DNA of 63,792 nucleotides from Clostridia bacterium (GCA_017415505.1 JAFQGG010000002.1:1-63792); one strand, 5' to 3'. Positions 25,551-33,887 are shown, counted from the stretch's first letter. Translations and numbers: made by a program. Notes: generated by a model from the sequence alone, not told the origin.

Positions 25551-27653
25551 ATGCCGGATTTAAGCAATTACAAAGTATTCAAAACGGATTATGCGGGGAA
25601 AGAACTCGTAGTGGAAATCGGTAAATACGCCGAACAGGCGAACGGCGCGTGTCTTGTTCGCTGTGGAGATACGGCGGTGCACGTTTCCGTATGTATGTCG
25701 GAAACGGCGAGAGAGGGTATGGATTTCTTCCCTCTTTCCGTGGACTACGAAGAAAAAATGTTTGCCGTGGGTAAAATCCCCGGCGGTTTCAAAAAGCGTG
25801 AGGGCAGAGCGTCGGACAAGGCAATTTTGACGAGCCGTTTGATCGACAGACCTATCCGCCCCCTTTTCCCGAAGGGAATTTTCAACGACGTAGTGGTTAT
25901 CGCCACCGCGCTTTCCGTTGATCCCGATATCGCGCCCGAGCCTCTCGCTATGATCGGCTCGTCCGTCGCGCTTTCTATCTCCGATATTCCTTGGGCAGGT
26001 CCTACGGGTTCGGTCGTCGTGGGTATGGTAGACGGTAAATACCTCATCAACCCCAACGTAGAAGAAAGAGCGAAGAGCGCGATTCACCTCAACCTTGCAG
26101 GTACGAAAGACGCGATTCTTATGATCGAAGCGGGCGCGAACGAAGTTACGGACGCGGAAATGGTCGGCGCGATCATGTACGGTCACGAAGAAATCAAGAA
26201 GATTTGCGCGTGGATTGAAAACGAAATCGTTCCCGTGGCGGGCAAGCCCAAGAAGGAAATGGAATTCTACCATATCCCCGAGGACTTGGACGAAGCGGTG
26301 AAAGCGTACGGTTATGCGAAGCTCGAAGCCGCGCTCGATACTTTCGACCGTCAAGAAAGACAGGAAAGACAAGCGGCTGCGGAAAAGGAAATTATCGAGC
26401 ATTTCGCGGAAATCTATCCCGATCAAATGCGCGAAGTGAAAGATTCCATTTACTATATCGTAAAGAGTATCGTTCGTTCGAAGATCTTCGATAAGGGTAT
26501 CCGTCCCGACGGTCGTAGCTTGAAAGAGGTTCGTCCTATTTGGTGCGAACACGGACTTTTGCCCCGCGTACACGGCTCGGCTGTGTTCACGAGAGGTCAA
26601 ACGCAAGCGCTTACCACCTGTACGCTCGGTATGCTCGGCGAAGCGCAAAGAATGGAAGGTCTTGACGAAGAGGAAGAAAAGAGATATATGCACCAATACA
26701 ACTTCCCCGGCTACTGCACGGGCGAAGCGAAGGCACTCCGTAGCCCCGGTCGCCGTGAAATCGGTCACGGTGCGCTCGCGGAACGCGCGTTGATTCCCGT
26801 AATTCCTCCCGAAAGCGAATTCCCTTACGCAATCCGCGTGGTATCGGATATCTACTCCTCCAACGGTTCGTCTTCGATGGCTTCCGTTTGCGGTTCGACG
26901 ATGGCGCTTATGGACGCAGGCGTGCCCATTAAAGCTCCCGTTGCGGGCTGTGCTATGGGTCTTGTGAAAGATCCCGAAACGGGCAAGTACGTTATCTTGA
27001 CGGATATCCAAGGCTTGGAAGACTTCCTCGGCGATATGGACTTCAAGGTTGCGGGTACGGACAAGGGTATCACGGCAATCCAAATGGATATCAAGATCAA
27101 GGGTATCTCCGAAGAAATCATGCTCGACGCGATCGCGCAAGCGCAAGAAGCGAGAAAGCATATCCTTGGCAAGATGCTCGAATGTATTCCTACGGTAAGC
27201 GAAGAGCTTTCCCTTTACGCGCCGAAGATTATCACCTTCAAGATCAACCCCGAGAAGATCGGTGACGTCGTTGGTAAGCAAGGTAAGGTTATCAACAAGA
27301 TTATCGAACAAACGGGGACGAAGATCGATATCGAGGACGACGGTACGGTATGTATCGCGTGCTACGGCGACGTGGCGAACGCAAACCGCGCGAAAGCGAT
27401 CGTCGAATCGATTGCGCACGATCCCGAAGTGGGCGATATGTTCGTGGGCGTAGTCGTGAGAATCCTTTCCACGCTCGGCGCGTTCGTTGAATTTGCGCCC
27501 GGCAAGGACGGTATGATCCACATTTCCAAGCTCTCGGATAAGAGAGTGAACAAGGTGGAAGACGTGCTCAATATCGGCGATAAGGTGAAAGTAGAAATCA
27601 TCAAAATCGGCGACAAGGGTATCGACCTCCGTTTGCTTGAAAAAATGGACTAA
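25551..27653 (+). CDS. pnp: Polyribonucleotide nucleotidyltransferase (PNPase)
   Basis: 700 residues, full length. It degrades RNA from the 3' end with phosphate. Domain order is a first RNase PH-like domain, an alpha-helical linker (about 240-320), a second RNase PH domain with GTDKGITAIQMDIK, then KH (about 560-615, KIGDVVGKQGKVINKI) and S1 (about 625-695, VGDMFVGVVVRILSTLGAFVEF). AAGGAG precedes the ATG. A terminator follows the stop. Confidence 0.98.
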   Translation: MPDLSNYKVFKTDYAGKELVVEIGKYAEQANGACLVRCGDTAVHVSVCMSETAREGMDFFPLSVDYEEKMFAVGKIPGGFKKREGRASDKAILTSRLIDRPIRPLFPKGIFNDVVVIATALSVDPDIAPEPLAMIGSSVALSISDIPWAGPTGSVVVGMVDGKYLINPNVEERAKSAIHLNLAGTKDAILMIEAGANEVTDAEMVGAIMYGHEEIKKICAWIENEIVPVAGKPKKEMEFYHIPEDLDEAVKAYGYAKLEAALDTFDRQERQERQAAAEKEIIEHFAEIYPDQMREVKDSIYYIVKSIVRSKIFDKGIRPDGRSLKEVRPIWCEHGLLPRVHGSAVFTRGQTQALTTCTLGMLGEAQRMEGLDEEEEKRYMHQYNFPGYCTGEAKALRSPGRREIGHGALAERALIPVIPPESEFPYAIRVVSDIYSSNGSSSMASVCGSTMALMDAGVPIKAPVAGCAMGLVKDPETGKYVILTDIQGLEDFLGDMDFKVAGTDKGITAIQMDIKIKGISEEIMLDAIAQAQEARKHILGKMLECIPTVSEELSLYAPKIITFKINPEKIGDVVGKQGKVINKIIEQTGTKIDIEDDGTVCIACYGDVANANRAKAIVESIAHDPEVGDMFVGVVVRILSTLGAFVEFAPGKDGMIHISKLSDKRVNKVEDVLNIGDKVKVEIIKIGDKGIDLRLLEKMD

Positions 27654-27669
27654 TCGCGAAAACGCGAAC

Positions 27670-27702
27670 TTCCCCGACGGCAACGCCGTCGGGGAAATTT
27701 TT
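27670..27702 (+). terminator. Terminator after pnp
   Basis: A 12-bp stem (TTCCCCGACGGC / GCCGTCGGGGAA) with loop AAC, then ATTTTT. Confidence 0.88.
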
Positions 27703-27726
27703 ATACGCGCGAATGGGCGCAAGCGT

Positions 27727-27755
27727 TTGACTTTTTACGGCGTATATTGTATAAT
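27727..27755 (+). promoter_or_regulatory. Promoter for the leucine-rich-repeat gene
   Basis: TTGACT, a 17-nt spacer and TATAAT. An in-frame ATG at 27747 overlaps the -10 box and so cannot be the start; translation must begin at 27777. Confidence 0.8.
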
Positions 27756-27776
27756 GAAAGAAGACGAGGGACAAAA

Positions 27777-28586
27777 ATGAAAAGAAAATATATCGACGAA
27801 AACGGCACGCTCACGATCCCCGAGGGCGTGGAGAGGATTCGAAGCGAAGCGTATAAAAATTGCGCCGAGATCAAACGGGTGGTTTTACCCAAAAGTTTGC
27901 GCTTGATCGGCAGGCGCGCCTTCCAAGGCTGTGAAAATCTTTGCGAAATCGTATCAAACGGCGGGCTTACGCATATCAACGATTTTGCCTTTTCCAACTG
28001 TTGGAACTTGCGCGCGCTCACCCTGCCCGATACGCTTGCGAGGGTCGGGCATCACGCCTTTTACGGTTGCGGAAAATTGACGGGTTTCCGTTTTGGCAAA
28101 AGCGTGAAAAGCGTAAAATCGAGCGCGTTCGAGCGTTGCGTCGGAATATCCGCGTATACCGTGGACGGAGCGAACCCGTATTTGCAAGCGGTGGACGGCG
28201 TGCTGTATAGCAAAGACGGCGAGAAATTGCTCGCGTATCCGCGAGGCAAGACGGACGGAAAATGCGCCGTAATCGACGGAACGAAAGAGGTTTGCGCGTA
28301 CGCCTTTCAAGGCAACGACTATCTCGTTTCCGTCAAATTCCCCGACGGACTAAGCAAAATCGGGGAGCGGGCGTTTCAATACTGCTCGTCGTTGCAGGCG
28401 GTCAATATCCCCGCAAGCTTGCGCAAAATGGGGCAATCGGCTTTTTACGACTGTCCGAGGGTGAAACAAGTGCACTATAAGGGTGACTCTTTGCGGTGGC
28501 GCGCGATTACCAACGGGTTAAATACCTTTTCTTGGAAAGCCAACCCGCGCGTGTATGCAAAAGACGAATCGTTTTTGCATTGTTGA
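27777..28586 (+). CDS. BspA-type leucine-rich-repeat (LRR_5) protein
   Basis: 269 residues made largely of LRR_5 repeats of about 23 residues: I..-AF..C..L..V.LP..L..IG..AF, for example LRLIGRRAFQGCENL, INDFAFSNCWNL, VGHHAFYGCGKL, IGERAFQYCSSL and MGQSAFYDCPRV. It has no signal peptide or membrane segment, so it is probably cytoplasmic, unlike the surface BspA proteins. Repeats of this kind bind other proteins. No partner is indicated; the GT2 gene starts 28 nt later and may be co-transcribed. Confidence 0.82.
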   Translation: MKRKYIDENGTLTIPEGVERIRSEAYKNCAEIKRVVLPKSLRLIGRRAFQGCENLCEIVSNGGLTHINDFAFSNCWNLRALTLPDTLARVGHHAFYGCGKLTGFRFGKSVKSVKSSAFERCVGISAYTVDGANPYLQAVDGVLYSKDGEKLLAYPRGKTDGKCAVIDGTKEVCAYAFQGNDYLVSVKFPDGLSKIGERAFQYCSSLQAVNIPASLRKMGQSAFYDCPRVKQVHYKGDSLRWRAITNGLNTFSWKANPRVYAKDESFLHC

Positions 28587-28614
28587 AAACGGGTAGAATA
28601 AAACGAGGTGTATT

Positions 28615-29547
28615 ATGTATAAATATTCCGTGATCGTTCCCGCGTATAACGAGGAAAAGAGCTTGCAACTTTTCTACGACGCGGTAACGGAAAAATTCGA
28701 TTCTACGGGCGAGCCGTACGAAATTATATTTGTCAACGACGGCAGTAGCGACGAAACGGCGAATATCGCCAACGCGCTCGCCGAAAAGGACGCGCGCGTA
28801 AAGGTGTGCCATTTTTCCCGCAACTTCGGGCAACAAGCCGCCCTTTTGTGCGGTTTGGAGCACGCGAGCGGGGAAGCGGTGATCGCAATGGACGCCGATT
28901 TGCAAGACCCGCCCGAGGTCGCACTCGAAATGATAGCCAAGTGGAAAGAGGGCTACGAGGTGGTGCACGGCAAACGCCGTAAACGCGAGGGCGAAACGGT
29001 GTTCAAACGGGCGACCGCGTTTTTGTTTTACCGTTTCATGCGCAAAATTACGGGCTTGGATATGCCCCGCGATACGGGCGATTTCAAACTGTACGATAGA
29101 AAGGTGGTAAACGCGATCCTGTCGCTCGGCGAACACGATAGACTTTTGCGCGCGCAAACGACTTGGGTGGGGTTCAAACAGGCGATTATCGAGTTCGACC
29201 GCCCCGAACGGGTGGCGGGCGAAACGCATTACACGCTCAAAAAAATGGTCAAGCTCGCGCAGGCGGGCGTGTTCCCCAACACCGATTACACGCTCACTTT
29301 CCCGATAAAACTCGGTTTGTTTTTAGGGATTGCAAGCCTTCTTTGCTTTATTACCTTTATCGTGCTTTCGTGCGTGGGCGTGTGGTTCGGCGGATTGACG
29401 GCGTGGCTGTTCCCGACGGTGGGGCTTGCGATTGCCCTCGTGCTCATCTTCCAAGGCGTTTCCAATATCCATTTGAGTATGGTGTATAAAGAAGTGCAAA
29501 ACCGCCCGAAATATATCCTTGCGGAGAAACGCAATTTTGAGAAATAA
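28615..29547 (+). CDS. Membrane-anchored glycosyltransferase family 2 (DPM1/GtrB-like)
   Basis: 310 residues. The N-terminal GT2 domain has YSVIVPAYNEEKSL, IIFVNDGSSDET, the DxD-type IAMDADLQDPPE and RDTGDFKLYDRK. Two C-terminal helices (about 226-250 and 260-285) complete the DPM1/GtrB plan. These enzymes transfer a sugar from a nucleotide donor to undecaprenyl phosphate on the cytoplasmic face. Sugar and pathway are unknown. AGGTG precedes the ATG. A terminator lies downstream. Confidence 0.9.
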   Translation: MYKYSVIVPAYNEEKSLQLFYDAVTEKFDSTGEPYEIIFVNDGSSDETANIANALAEKDARVKVCHFSRNFGQQAALLCGLEHASGEAVIAMDADLQDPPEVALEMIAKWKEGYEVVHGKRRKREGETVFKRATAFLFYRFMRKITGLDMPRDTGDFKLYDRKVVNAILSLGEHDRLLRAQTTWVGFKQAIIEFDRPERVAGETHYTLKKMVKLAQAGVFPNTDYTLTFPIKLGLFLGIASLLCFITFIVLSCVGVWFGGLTAWLFPTVGLAIALVLIFQGVSNIHLSMVYKEVQNRPKYILAEKRNFEK

Positions 29548-29571
29548 GCGTACCGTGTACGCGTTGAAAAG

Positions 29572-29597
29572 AAAACAGCCCGTTTGGGCTGTTTTTT
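29572..29597 (+). terminator. Terminator after the GT2 gene
   Basis: A 10-bp stem (AAAACAGCCC / GGGCTGTTTT) with loop GTTT and a T run. Confidence 0.85.
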
Positions 29598-29648
29598 CAT
29601 GGCTATATCGCAAAGAATGGTATCGCGTTTTGAAGAGAAAATACAAGT

Positions 29649-29864
29649 TTAATATTCGTTGGTGAGTCCCAGCCAAAAATCGGCGGAAACGCCGAACGCT
29701 TTCGACATTTGTTTCAAAATATCGTAGCCGGGCTTGGCTTTCCCTTTTAGCCACTCGCTCACTTGGCTTTGCTTAATCCCAACGATGGAGGCAAACTTCG
29801 TTTGCGTTAAATCGTTCTCTTTGAGAAAGTTTTTCAATATATCCCTAAATTCTAATCCGTTCAT
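29649..29864 (-). CDS. XRE-family HTH repressor
   Basis: 71 residues, essentially one helix-turn-helix domain: LTQTKFASIVGIKQSQVSEWLKGKAKP (about 19-45), then a dimer-like end ADFWLGLTNEY. It is like small phage or toxin-antitoxin regulators. Its best -10 box ends within a few bases of the ATG, and GAGG sits only about one base before it, so the message may be leaderless. Three palindromes in the divergent intergenic region are its likely operators. The gene is AT-rich compared with its neighbours, suggesting acquisition. Confidence 0.85.
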   Translation of the reverse strand: MNGLEFRDILKNFLKENDLTQTKFASIVGIKQSQVSEWLKGKAKPGYDILKQMSKAFGVSADFWLGLTNEY

Positions 29865-29872
29865 ACCTCTAT

Positions 29873-29901
29873 TATATAGAAAATTCTATTAAATATATCA
29901 A
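29873..29901 (-). promoter_or_regulatory. Promoter of the XRE repressor gene
   Basis: On the minus strand: TTGATA, a 17-nt spacer and TATATA. The -10 and spacer overlap the first palindrome (29876-29889), consistent with autorepression. Confidence 0.6.
29876..29889. promoter_or_regulatory. Candidate operator 1 (ATAGAA-AA-TTCTAT)
   Basis: A perfect 14-bp palindrome over the -10/spacer of the repressor gene's own promoter. Confidence 0.65.
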
Positions 29902-29903
29902 TT

Positions 29904-29919
29904 TATAGAATTTTCTATA
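29904..29919. promoter_or_regulatory. Candidate operator 2 (TATAGAA-TT-TTCTATA)
   Basis: A perfect 16-bp palindrome between the two divergent promoters, upstream of both -35 boxes. Confidence 0.7.
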
Positions 29920-29928
29920 TATTTTTTA

Positions 29929-29957
29929 TTGACGGGCGCGTCGAAAAGTGATATAAT
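29929..29957 (+). promoter_or_regulatory. Promoter of the zinc-ribbon membrane protein gene
   Basis: TTGACG, a 17-nt spacer and TATAAT. Confidence 0.8.
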
Positions 29958-29960
29958 TTA

Positions 29961-29980
29961 ATTATAGAATATTCTATAAT
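29961..29980. promoter_or_regulatory. Candidate operator 3 over the +1 site
   Basis: A perfect 20-bp palindrome (ATTATAGAA-TA-TTCTATAAT) directly after the -10 box, placed to block initiation. Confidence 0.75.
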
Positions 29981-30000
29981 ATAAAAAGAGGTGCAAAAGA

Positions 30001-30369
30001 ATGAAGTGTTTTATTCACGGGGCAAAAGAAGCGGTTGCGGCTTGTAAAAAGTGCGGAAAGGGTATGTGCTCCAACTGTTCTGCATATAGCGGGCATACGG
30101 GGATTTGTCCCGAATGTAGAAAAGAAGGCTTTTTAATAGAAATTATACGGTTAAAAGATAAGGATAAAGAATGGGGAAAAGTAGTCGCCAAGCGGTGGTG
30201 CTTGACTATTTTATTTTCTTGGACGATAATCGGTTTGATTATCGGCATTTGCATAATCAACACAAGCAAAGAAGAGCGAGAAAAAGACAGAAAAAGAATA
30301 GAATTTTTGCAAGGAGAGGTCTTAAAATTGGAAAATGCAATGATTGCGCACGGCGAAGGCGTTATTTGA
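30001..30369 (+). CDS. Small zinc-binding (B-box-like) membrane protein
   Basis: 122 residues. The first 40 carry metal ligands in the order C-x-H, C-KK-C, C-SN-C, H, C-PE-C (CFIHGAKEAVAACKKCGKG through GICPECRKEG), resembling a B-box-type double zinc site. One transmembrane helix follows (about 67-90, LTILFSWTIIGLIIGICII), then a charged coiled-coil tail (KEEREKDRKRIEFLQGEVLKLENAM). Function is unknown. Its promoter is overlapped by an operator for the divergent XRE protein. AT-rich, probably acquired with that regulator. AGAGGTG precedes the ATG. Confidence 0.78.
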   Translation: MKCFIHGAKEAVAACKKCGKGMCSNCSAYSGHTGICPECRKEGFLIEIIRLKDKDKEWGKVVAKRWCLTILFSWTIIGLIIGICIINTSKEEREKDRKRIEFLQGEVLKLENAMIAHGEGVI

Positions 30370-30383
30370 GATTAAACAAAAAT

Positions 30384-30413
30384 TTACCCCGAAAGCTTTG
30401 GCTTTCGGGGTAA
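30384..30413. terminator. Terminator between convergent genes
   Basis: A 13-bp stem (TTACCCCGAAAGC / GCTTTCGGGGTAA) with loop TTTG. Confidence 0.8.
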
Positions 30414-30425
30414 CTCTTTGTCGCG

Positions 30426-30755
30426 TTATTTTTTTTGCGGTTCGGCGGGGGCGATACCCACTACGCTGTCCACGGGCAGGGAAAAGGCTATGCCCTGACC
30501 GGGGGAATCCAAACCCACTTCTTTATATAAGGCGTGCAAAATGTCGTCCTTGCACTCGGTAGGAACGAGGATCATAACGATTTCCTTTTCCGGTTCGACG
30601 GTGATATTGAAAAACTTTTCGGCGTCCTTGCCCGCCGTACCGCGCGCGTTGATAACCGTTCCGCCTCGCGCGCCGAATTTTTTTGCGGCTTCCATCACCG
30701 CTTCGCTATATCCGCTGTTGACGATACAAAAAATCGCTTCGTGTTTGTATTTCAT
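30426..30755 (-). CDS. PII-like regulatory protein
   Basis: 109 residues. Start (EAIFCIVNSGYSEAVMEAAKKFGARGGTVINARGT) and end (GIAFSLPVDSVVGI) follow the PII (GlnB-like) ferredoxin fold. The usual uridylylated T-loop tyrosine is not seen, so it is not a classical nitrogen PII. It lies in an operon with a second PII-like gene and a DUF1538 membrane protein, as found in many bacteria. A role in gating that membrane protein through nucleotide or ion sensing is inference. Confidence 0.85.
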   Translation of the reverse strand: MKYKHEAIFCIVNSGYSEAVMEAAKKFGARGGTVINARGTAGKDAEKFFNITVEPEKEIVMILVPTECKDDILHALYKEVGLDSPGQGIAFSLPVDSVVGIAPAEPQKK

Positions 30756-30766
30756 AATCTTACTCC

Positions 30767-31168
30767 TTACGCCGTTCTGTTGTCGCTTAAAAAGCGGTAA
30801 ATCGCCACGCCGATTACGCTGGAAAGGGGAATGGTGAACGCGATCCCTTTGCCACCGCGAACCGAGTGAAATTTATCTTCTATCGTGTGCATGACCTTTT
30901 CCGAATCGTCCTCTTTAATCACGCTAAAAAGCACGCTCTTGTCCGAATCTTCCAATCCGAGCAGGTGGAGCATATCCGACCGCGCCGTGCCTTGTGCGGG
31001 AACGATCGCTTGCATATTCGCGCCCAAATCCCCGATAAGGTCGATAAAGAACTCCGTTTTGTTGCGGTTGACGACCGTCACCAAAAGTTTGAGTTTTTTG
31101 AAGTCGGAGGAAACCGTCTTTTCCTTTTTTTCTTTTTTCGGTTTTCGTAAAATATCCGTTATTCCCAT
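30767..31168 (-). CDS. Second PII-like regulatory protein
   Basis: 133 residues. A lysine-rich N-terminal extension (about 1-25) precedes a PII-like fold: KLLVTVVNRNKTEFFIDLIGDLGANMQAIVPAQGTA and GGKGIAFTIPLSSVIGVAIYRFL. It is 11 nt from the other PII-like gene and 13 nt from the DUF1538 gene. Two different PII-like proteins may form mixed trimers or sense different ligands. AGGTAGG precedes the ATG. Confidence 0.82.
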   Translation of the reverse strand: MGITDILRKPKKEKKEKTVSSDFKKLKLLVTVVNRNKTEFFIDLIGDLGANMQAIVPAQGTARSDMLHLLGLEDSDKSVLFSVIKEDDSEKVMHTIEDKFHSVRGGKGIAFTIPLSSVIGVAIYRFLSDNRTA

Positions 31169-31181
31169 ACCTGCCTACCTC

Positions 31182-32699
31182 TTACATAAATCGAATGATT
31201 TGTTCGTCGTCTTCGCCAAGGATTCGGCGCATGGCGATCTTTTCGCGCAAATGCTTGGAAGCCACCGCCTTAAAGCCGAGCGCTTGAATGGAGATGAGCG
31301 GGGTCATAGCGACCATGGAAACGAGCCCGAACGCGTCCAAAAGGATTTTGCTTTCCCCCTGCAACACGGCGCAAACGCCGATAATAAAAGGGAGAATGAA
31401 GGTCGAGGTGAGCGGACCGCTCGCCACTCCGCCCGAGTCGAACGCGATCGCCGTATACAGCTTGGGCACGAAGAAGGAAAGCCCGAGCGAGATAAAATAG
31501 CCGGGAATTAAATAATACAAGATCGAGAAATCGAAAATCGCGCGGATCACCGAAAGCGCGATAGCGATTCCCACGCCCACGGAGAGCGCGATGAGCATGG
31601 AACGCTTCCGCACCGCACCGCCCGTCACCGTTTCCACTTGCCGATTCAATACGTGAATGGCAGGCTCGGCGAGGACGACCGTCATACCCAAGAAGAACGC
31701 GAACGCGACGAGCACGACGGGATTTCCGCTTGCGAGCTGTTCGCCCATTTTATACCCGATCGGCATGAACCCGATAACGACGGCGGCGAGGAAAATCACC
31801 AAACCGAAGAAGGTATAGAAAATACCGACGATAATTTGTAAAATACGCGCCTTGGGCAGTTTTAAGCAAAGGAATTGTAACAGGAAGAAGAACGCGACGA
31901 TGGGAACGATGGCAATCGCCACCTCTTTGCATTTGAGCAAAAGCTCGTGAAAAATCGAGCCTGCGTCCGCGTTCACCTCGTACACGGGTAATTCGTATTG
32001 CACGCTACCCTCGGAAAAGAGTCCAAGTAAGAGCACCGCAAGAATCGGACCGATCGAGCAAAGGGCGATAAAGCCGAAACTGCTTTCTCTATCCCGTTTA
32101 TCGCCGAGCGCGGCGGAAACGCCCACGCCGAGCGACATGATAAAGGGTACGGTGATCGGACCCGTCGTCACTCCGCCCGAGTCGAAGGACAGGGGGAGGA
32201 AGTTTGCGCCCTCGTTTGCCAAAATCAACGCCGCGAGGGCGAACATGAGCATGTAAAAGAAAGTTATCAAATGGGCGAGATTGAGCCTAAAAATCACGCG
32301 CAACACACCCAAGACGAGGAACAAACCCACGCCCACGCCGATCGTGATAACGAGCGTGGTGGAATCGATAGGCACTTGCGAAGCTAAAACGGATAAATCG
32401 GGTTCGGCAACGGTGACGAACACGCCCATGGCGAACGCTACGAGAAGTAAGGTTTTCACCTTTCCCGTTTTGGGAAGCCCCGCGCCGACCTGTTCGCCCA
32501 TAGGGGTCATAGCCACGTCCGCACCGAGGTTGAAAAGCGCCATACCGATAATGAGCGCAACCGCCGAGCACAGGAAAACCACCGTTTCCGTCGTCGTGAA
32601 GGACACGAGAGAGAAAAGGTTCAAAAGGAGCACGATCAGCGTGACGGGAAGCACCGACACCGCCGCTTCTTTCAATTTTGTCCAAAGTGCTTTTAACAT
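31182..32699 (-). CDS. DUF1538 integral membrane protein, duplicated domain
   Basis: 505 residues with about twelve to fourteen hydrophobic helices. The protein is a tandem duplication: AMTPMGEQVGAGLPKTGK...DSGGVTTGPITVPFIMSLGVG in the first half is echoed by FMPIGYKMGEQLASGNP...DSGGVASGPLTSTFILPFIIGV in the second. The pseudo-symmetric halves and paired DSGGV-GP loops look like a channel or transporter. The function of DUF1538 is not established. The ATG sits only a few bases from the predicted transcription start with no Shine-Dalgarno, so this is a candidate leaderless message. Two PII-like genes follow. Confidence 0.88.
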   Translation of the reverse strand: MLKALWTKLKEAAVSVLPVTLIVLLLNLFSLVSFTTTETVVFLCSAVALIIGMALFNLGADVAMTPMGEQVGAGLPKTGKVKTLLLVAFAMGVFVTVAEPDLSVLASQVPIDSTTLVITIGVGVGLFLVLGVLRVIFRLNLAHLITFFYMLMFALAALILANEGANFLPLSFDSGGVTTGPITVPFIMSLGVGVSAALGDKRDRESSFGFIALCSIGPILAVLLLGLFSEGSVQYELPVYEVNADAGSIFHELLLKCKEVAIAIVPIVAFFFLLQFLCLKLPKARILQIIVGIFYTFFGLVIFLAAVVIGFMPIGYKMGEQLASGNPVVLVAFAFFLGMTVVLAEPAIHVLNRQVETVTGGAVRKRSMLIALSVGVGIAIALSVIRAIFDFSILYYLIPGYFISLGLSFFVPKLYTAIAFDSGGVASGPLTSTFILPFIIGVCAVLQGESKILLDAFGLVSMVAMTPLISIQALGFKAVASKHLREKIAMRRILGEDDEQIIRFM

Positions 32700-32708
32700 A
32701 ATATAATT

Positions 32709-32737
32709 ATTATATCCTATTTCCGTGCGTTTGTCAA
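32709..32737 (-). promoter_or_regulatory. Consensus promoter of the DUF1538-PII operon
   Basis: On the minus strand: TTGACA, a 17-nt spacer and TATAAT, exact consensus. The -10 box lies about 10 nt before the ATG. Confidence 0.85.
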
Positions 32738-32751
32738 GTCAAACGGTCGGT

Positions 32752-33783
32752 TTAATCGCGGACGACGGAGAATTTATAGACGGTTTTTTCGCGATAAGTA
32801 TCGCCCGCTTTCAAAACGGTGGAGGGATAAGCGGGGCAGTTGGGGGAGTTGGGGAAGCCTTGCGTTTCCAAGCACAGCGCGCTGTGATCCCCAAAGTGCC
32901 GTCTACCCTTGACGCTCATATGGCAAGCGGTGTACAGCTGTACGCCGGGCAGGGTTGTGTAGCAGTCCATTCTTCTGCCCGATTCGCTGTCGTATACGTA
33001 GGCAAAATGCTCCAAACCCGCGCCCTCGCGCTCTAAGCAGTAATTGAAATCGTAGCCGTTGCACGCCTTAATCATAGGCGCGTCCGAGAACATATCCTTG
33101 CCCAAGAGTTTGCCCTCGTAAAAGCTGTACGGCGTGCCGTCGATATCCATATATTCGCCGTGAGGGATAAGCTCGCCGTCCACGGGAGTCATTTTTCTCG
33201 CTTTGATCATGAGCTTATGCGAGAGTACCGTTTCCTGCCCGCCGATATTGAAATACGCGTGGTTGGTCAAATTGCAAAGGGTGTCTTTGTCCGTCGTGGC
33301 GAAGTAATCGATCACCACTTCGTTTTCGTCCGTCAAGGTAAAGGTGACTTCCACCTGCATATTGCCCGGATATCCGCCCGCGCCGTCGGGGGAGAAATGG
33401 GAAAGCGCGAGAGAGTCGCCCTTTATACTCGCTTTCCAATTCATTTTATCGAAGTTCGCGCTCGAACCGCCGTGGAGGGAGTTCTTGCCGTTGTTGGCTT
33501 CCAAGGTATACTCCACACCGTTCAAGGTGAATTTTGCCCCGCCGATACGGTTGCCGTATCTGCCGATGGTTGCGCCGTGGTAAATTTTCGAATCGCAGTA
33601 TTCTTCGGGACGGGCAAACCCGACGATCACGTCGTCGTAGTTCCCGTTTTTATCGGGTACGGAAATGCGGGTAATGCGCGCGCCGTAGGTGAGGATATCC
33701 ATTTCACAGCCCGACGCGTTGCGCAAAGTATACACTTCGTAAGTTTCGCCGTTCTTTTCAAAAGCATAGGTTTTGGTAATCAT
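32752..33783 (-). CDS. galM: Aldose 1-epimerase (mutarotase)
   Basis: 343 residues. It interconverts alpha and beta anomers of galactose or glucose. Visible are YGARITRISVPDKNGN, GATIGRYGNRIGGA, ANNGKNSLHGG, the catalytic His in LTNHAYFNIGG and, near the end, the Glu of LCLETQGFPNSPN. AGGAG precedes the ATG. It is separate from galK at 53.85 kb but probably serves the same Leloir route. It lies upstream of the DUF1538 operon on the same strand. Confidence 0.94.
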   Translation of the reverse strand: MITKTYAFEKNGETYEVYTLRNASGCEMDILTYGARITRISVPDKNGNYDDVIVGFARPEEYCDSKIYHGATIGRYGNRIGGAKFTLNGVEYTLEANNGKNSLHGGSSANFDKMNWKASIKGDSLALSHFSPDGAGGYPGNMQVEVTFTLTDENEVVIDYFATTDKDTLCNLTNHAYFNIGGQETVLSHKLMIKARKMTPVDGELIPHGEYMDIDGTPYSFYEGKLLGKDMFSDAPMIKACNGYDFNYCLEREGAGLEHFAYVYDSESGRRMDCYTTLPGVQLYTACHMSVKGRRHFGDHSALCLETQGFPNSPNCPAYPSTVLKAGDTYREKTVYKFSVVRD

Positions 33784-33887
33784 AAGACGCTCCTGTCATT
33801 ATATTCTCGTCTTGAACATTATATCACGAAAAAGAAGAAAAATCTACCGTTTGCGTGAAAAAAAATTAAAAAAGGGGTAAAATTCCG

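Noticed and set aside
25560-27722. 720-codon open frame antisense to pnp
   Set aside because: It mirrors the PNPase frame; the protein is Arg/His-rich with no family features, and the plus strand is unmistakably pnp.
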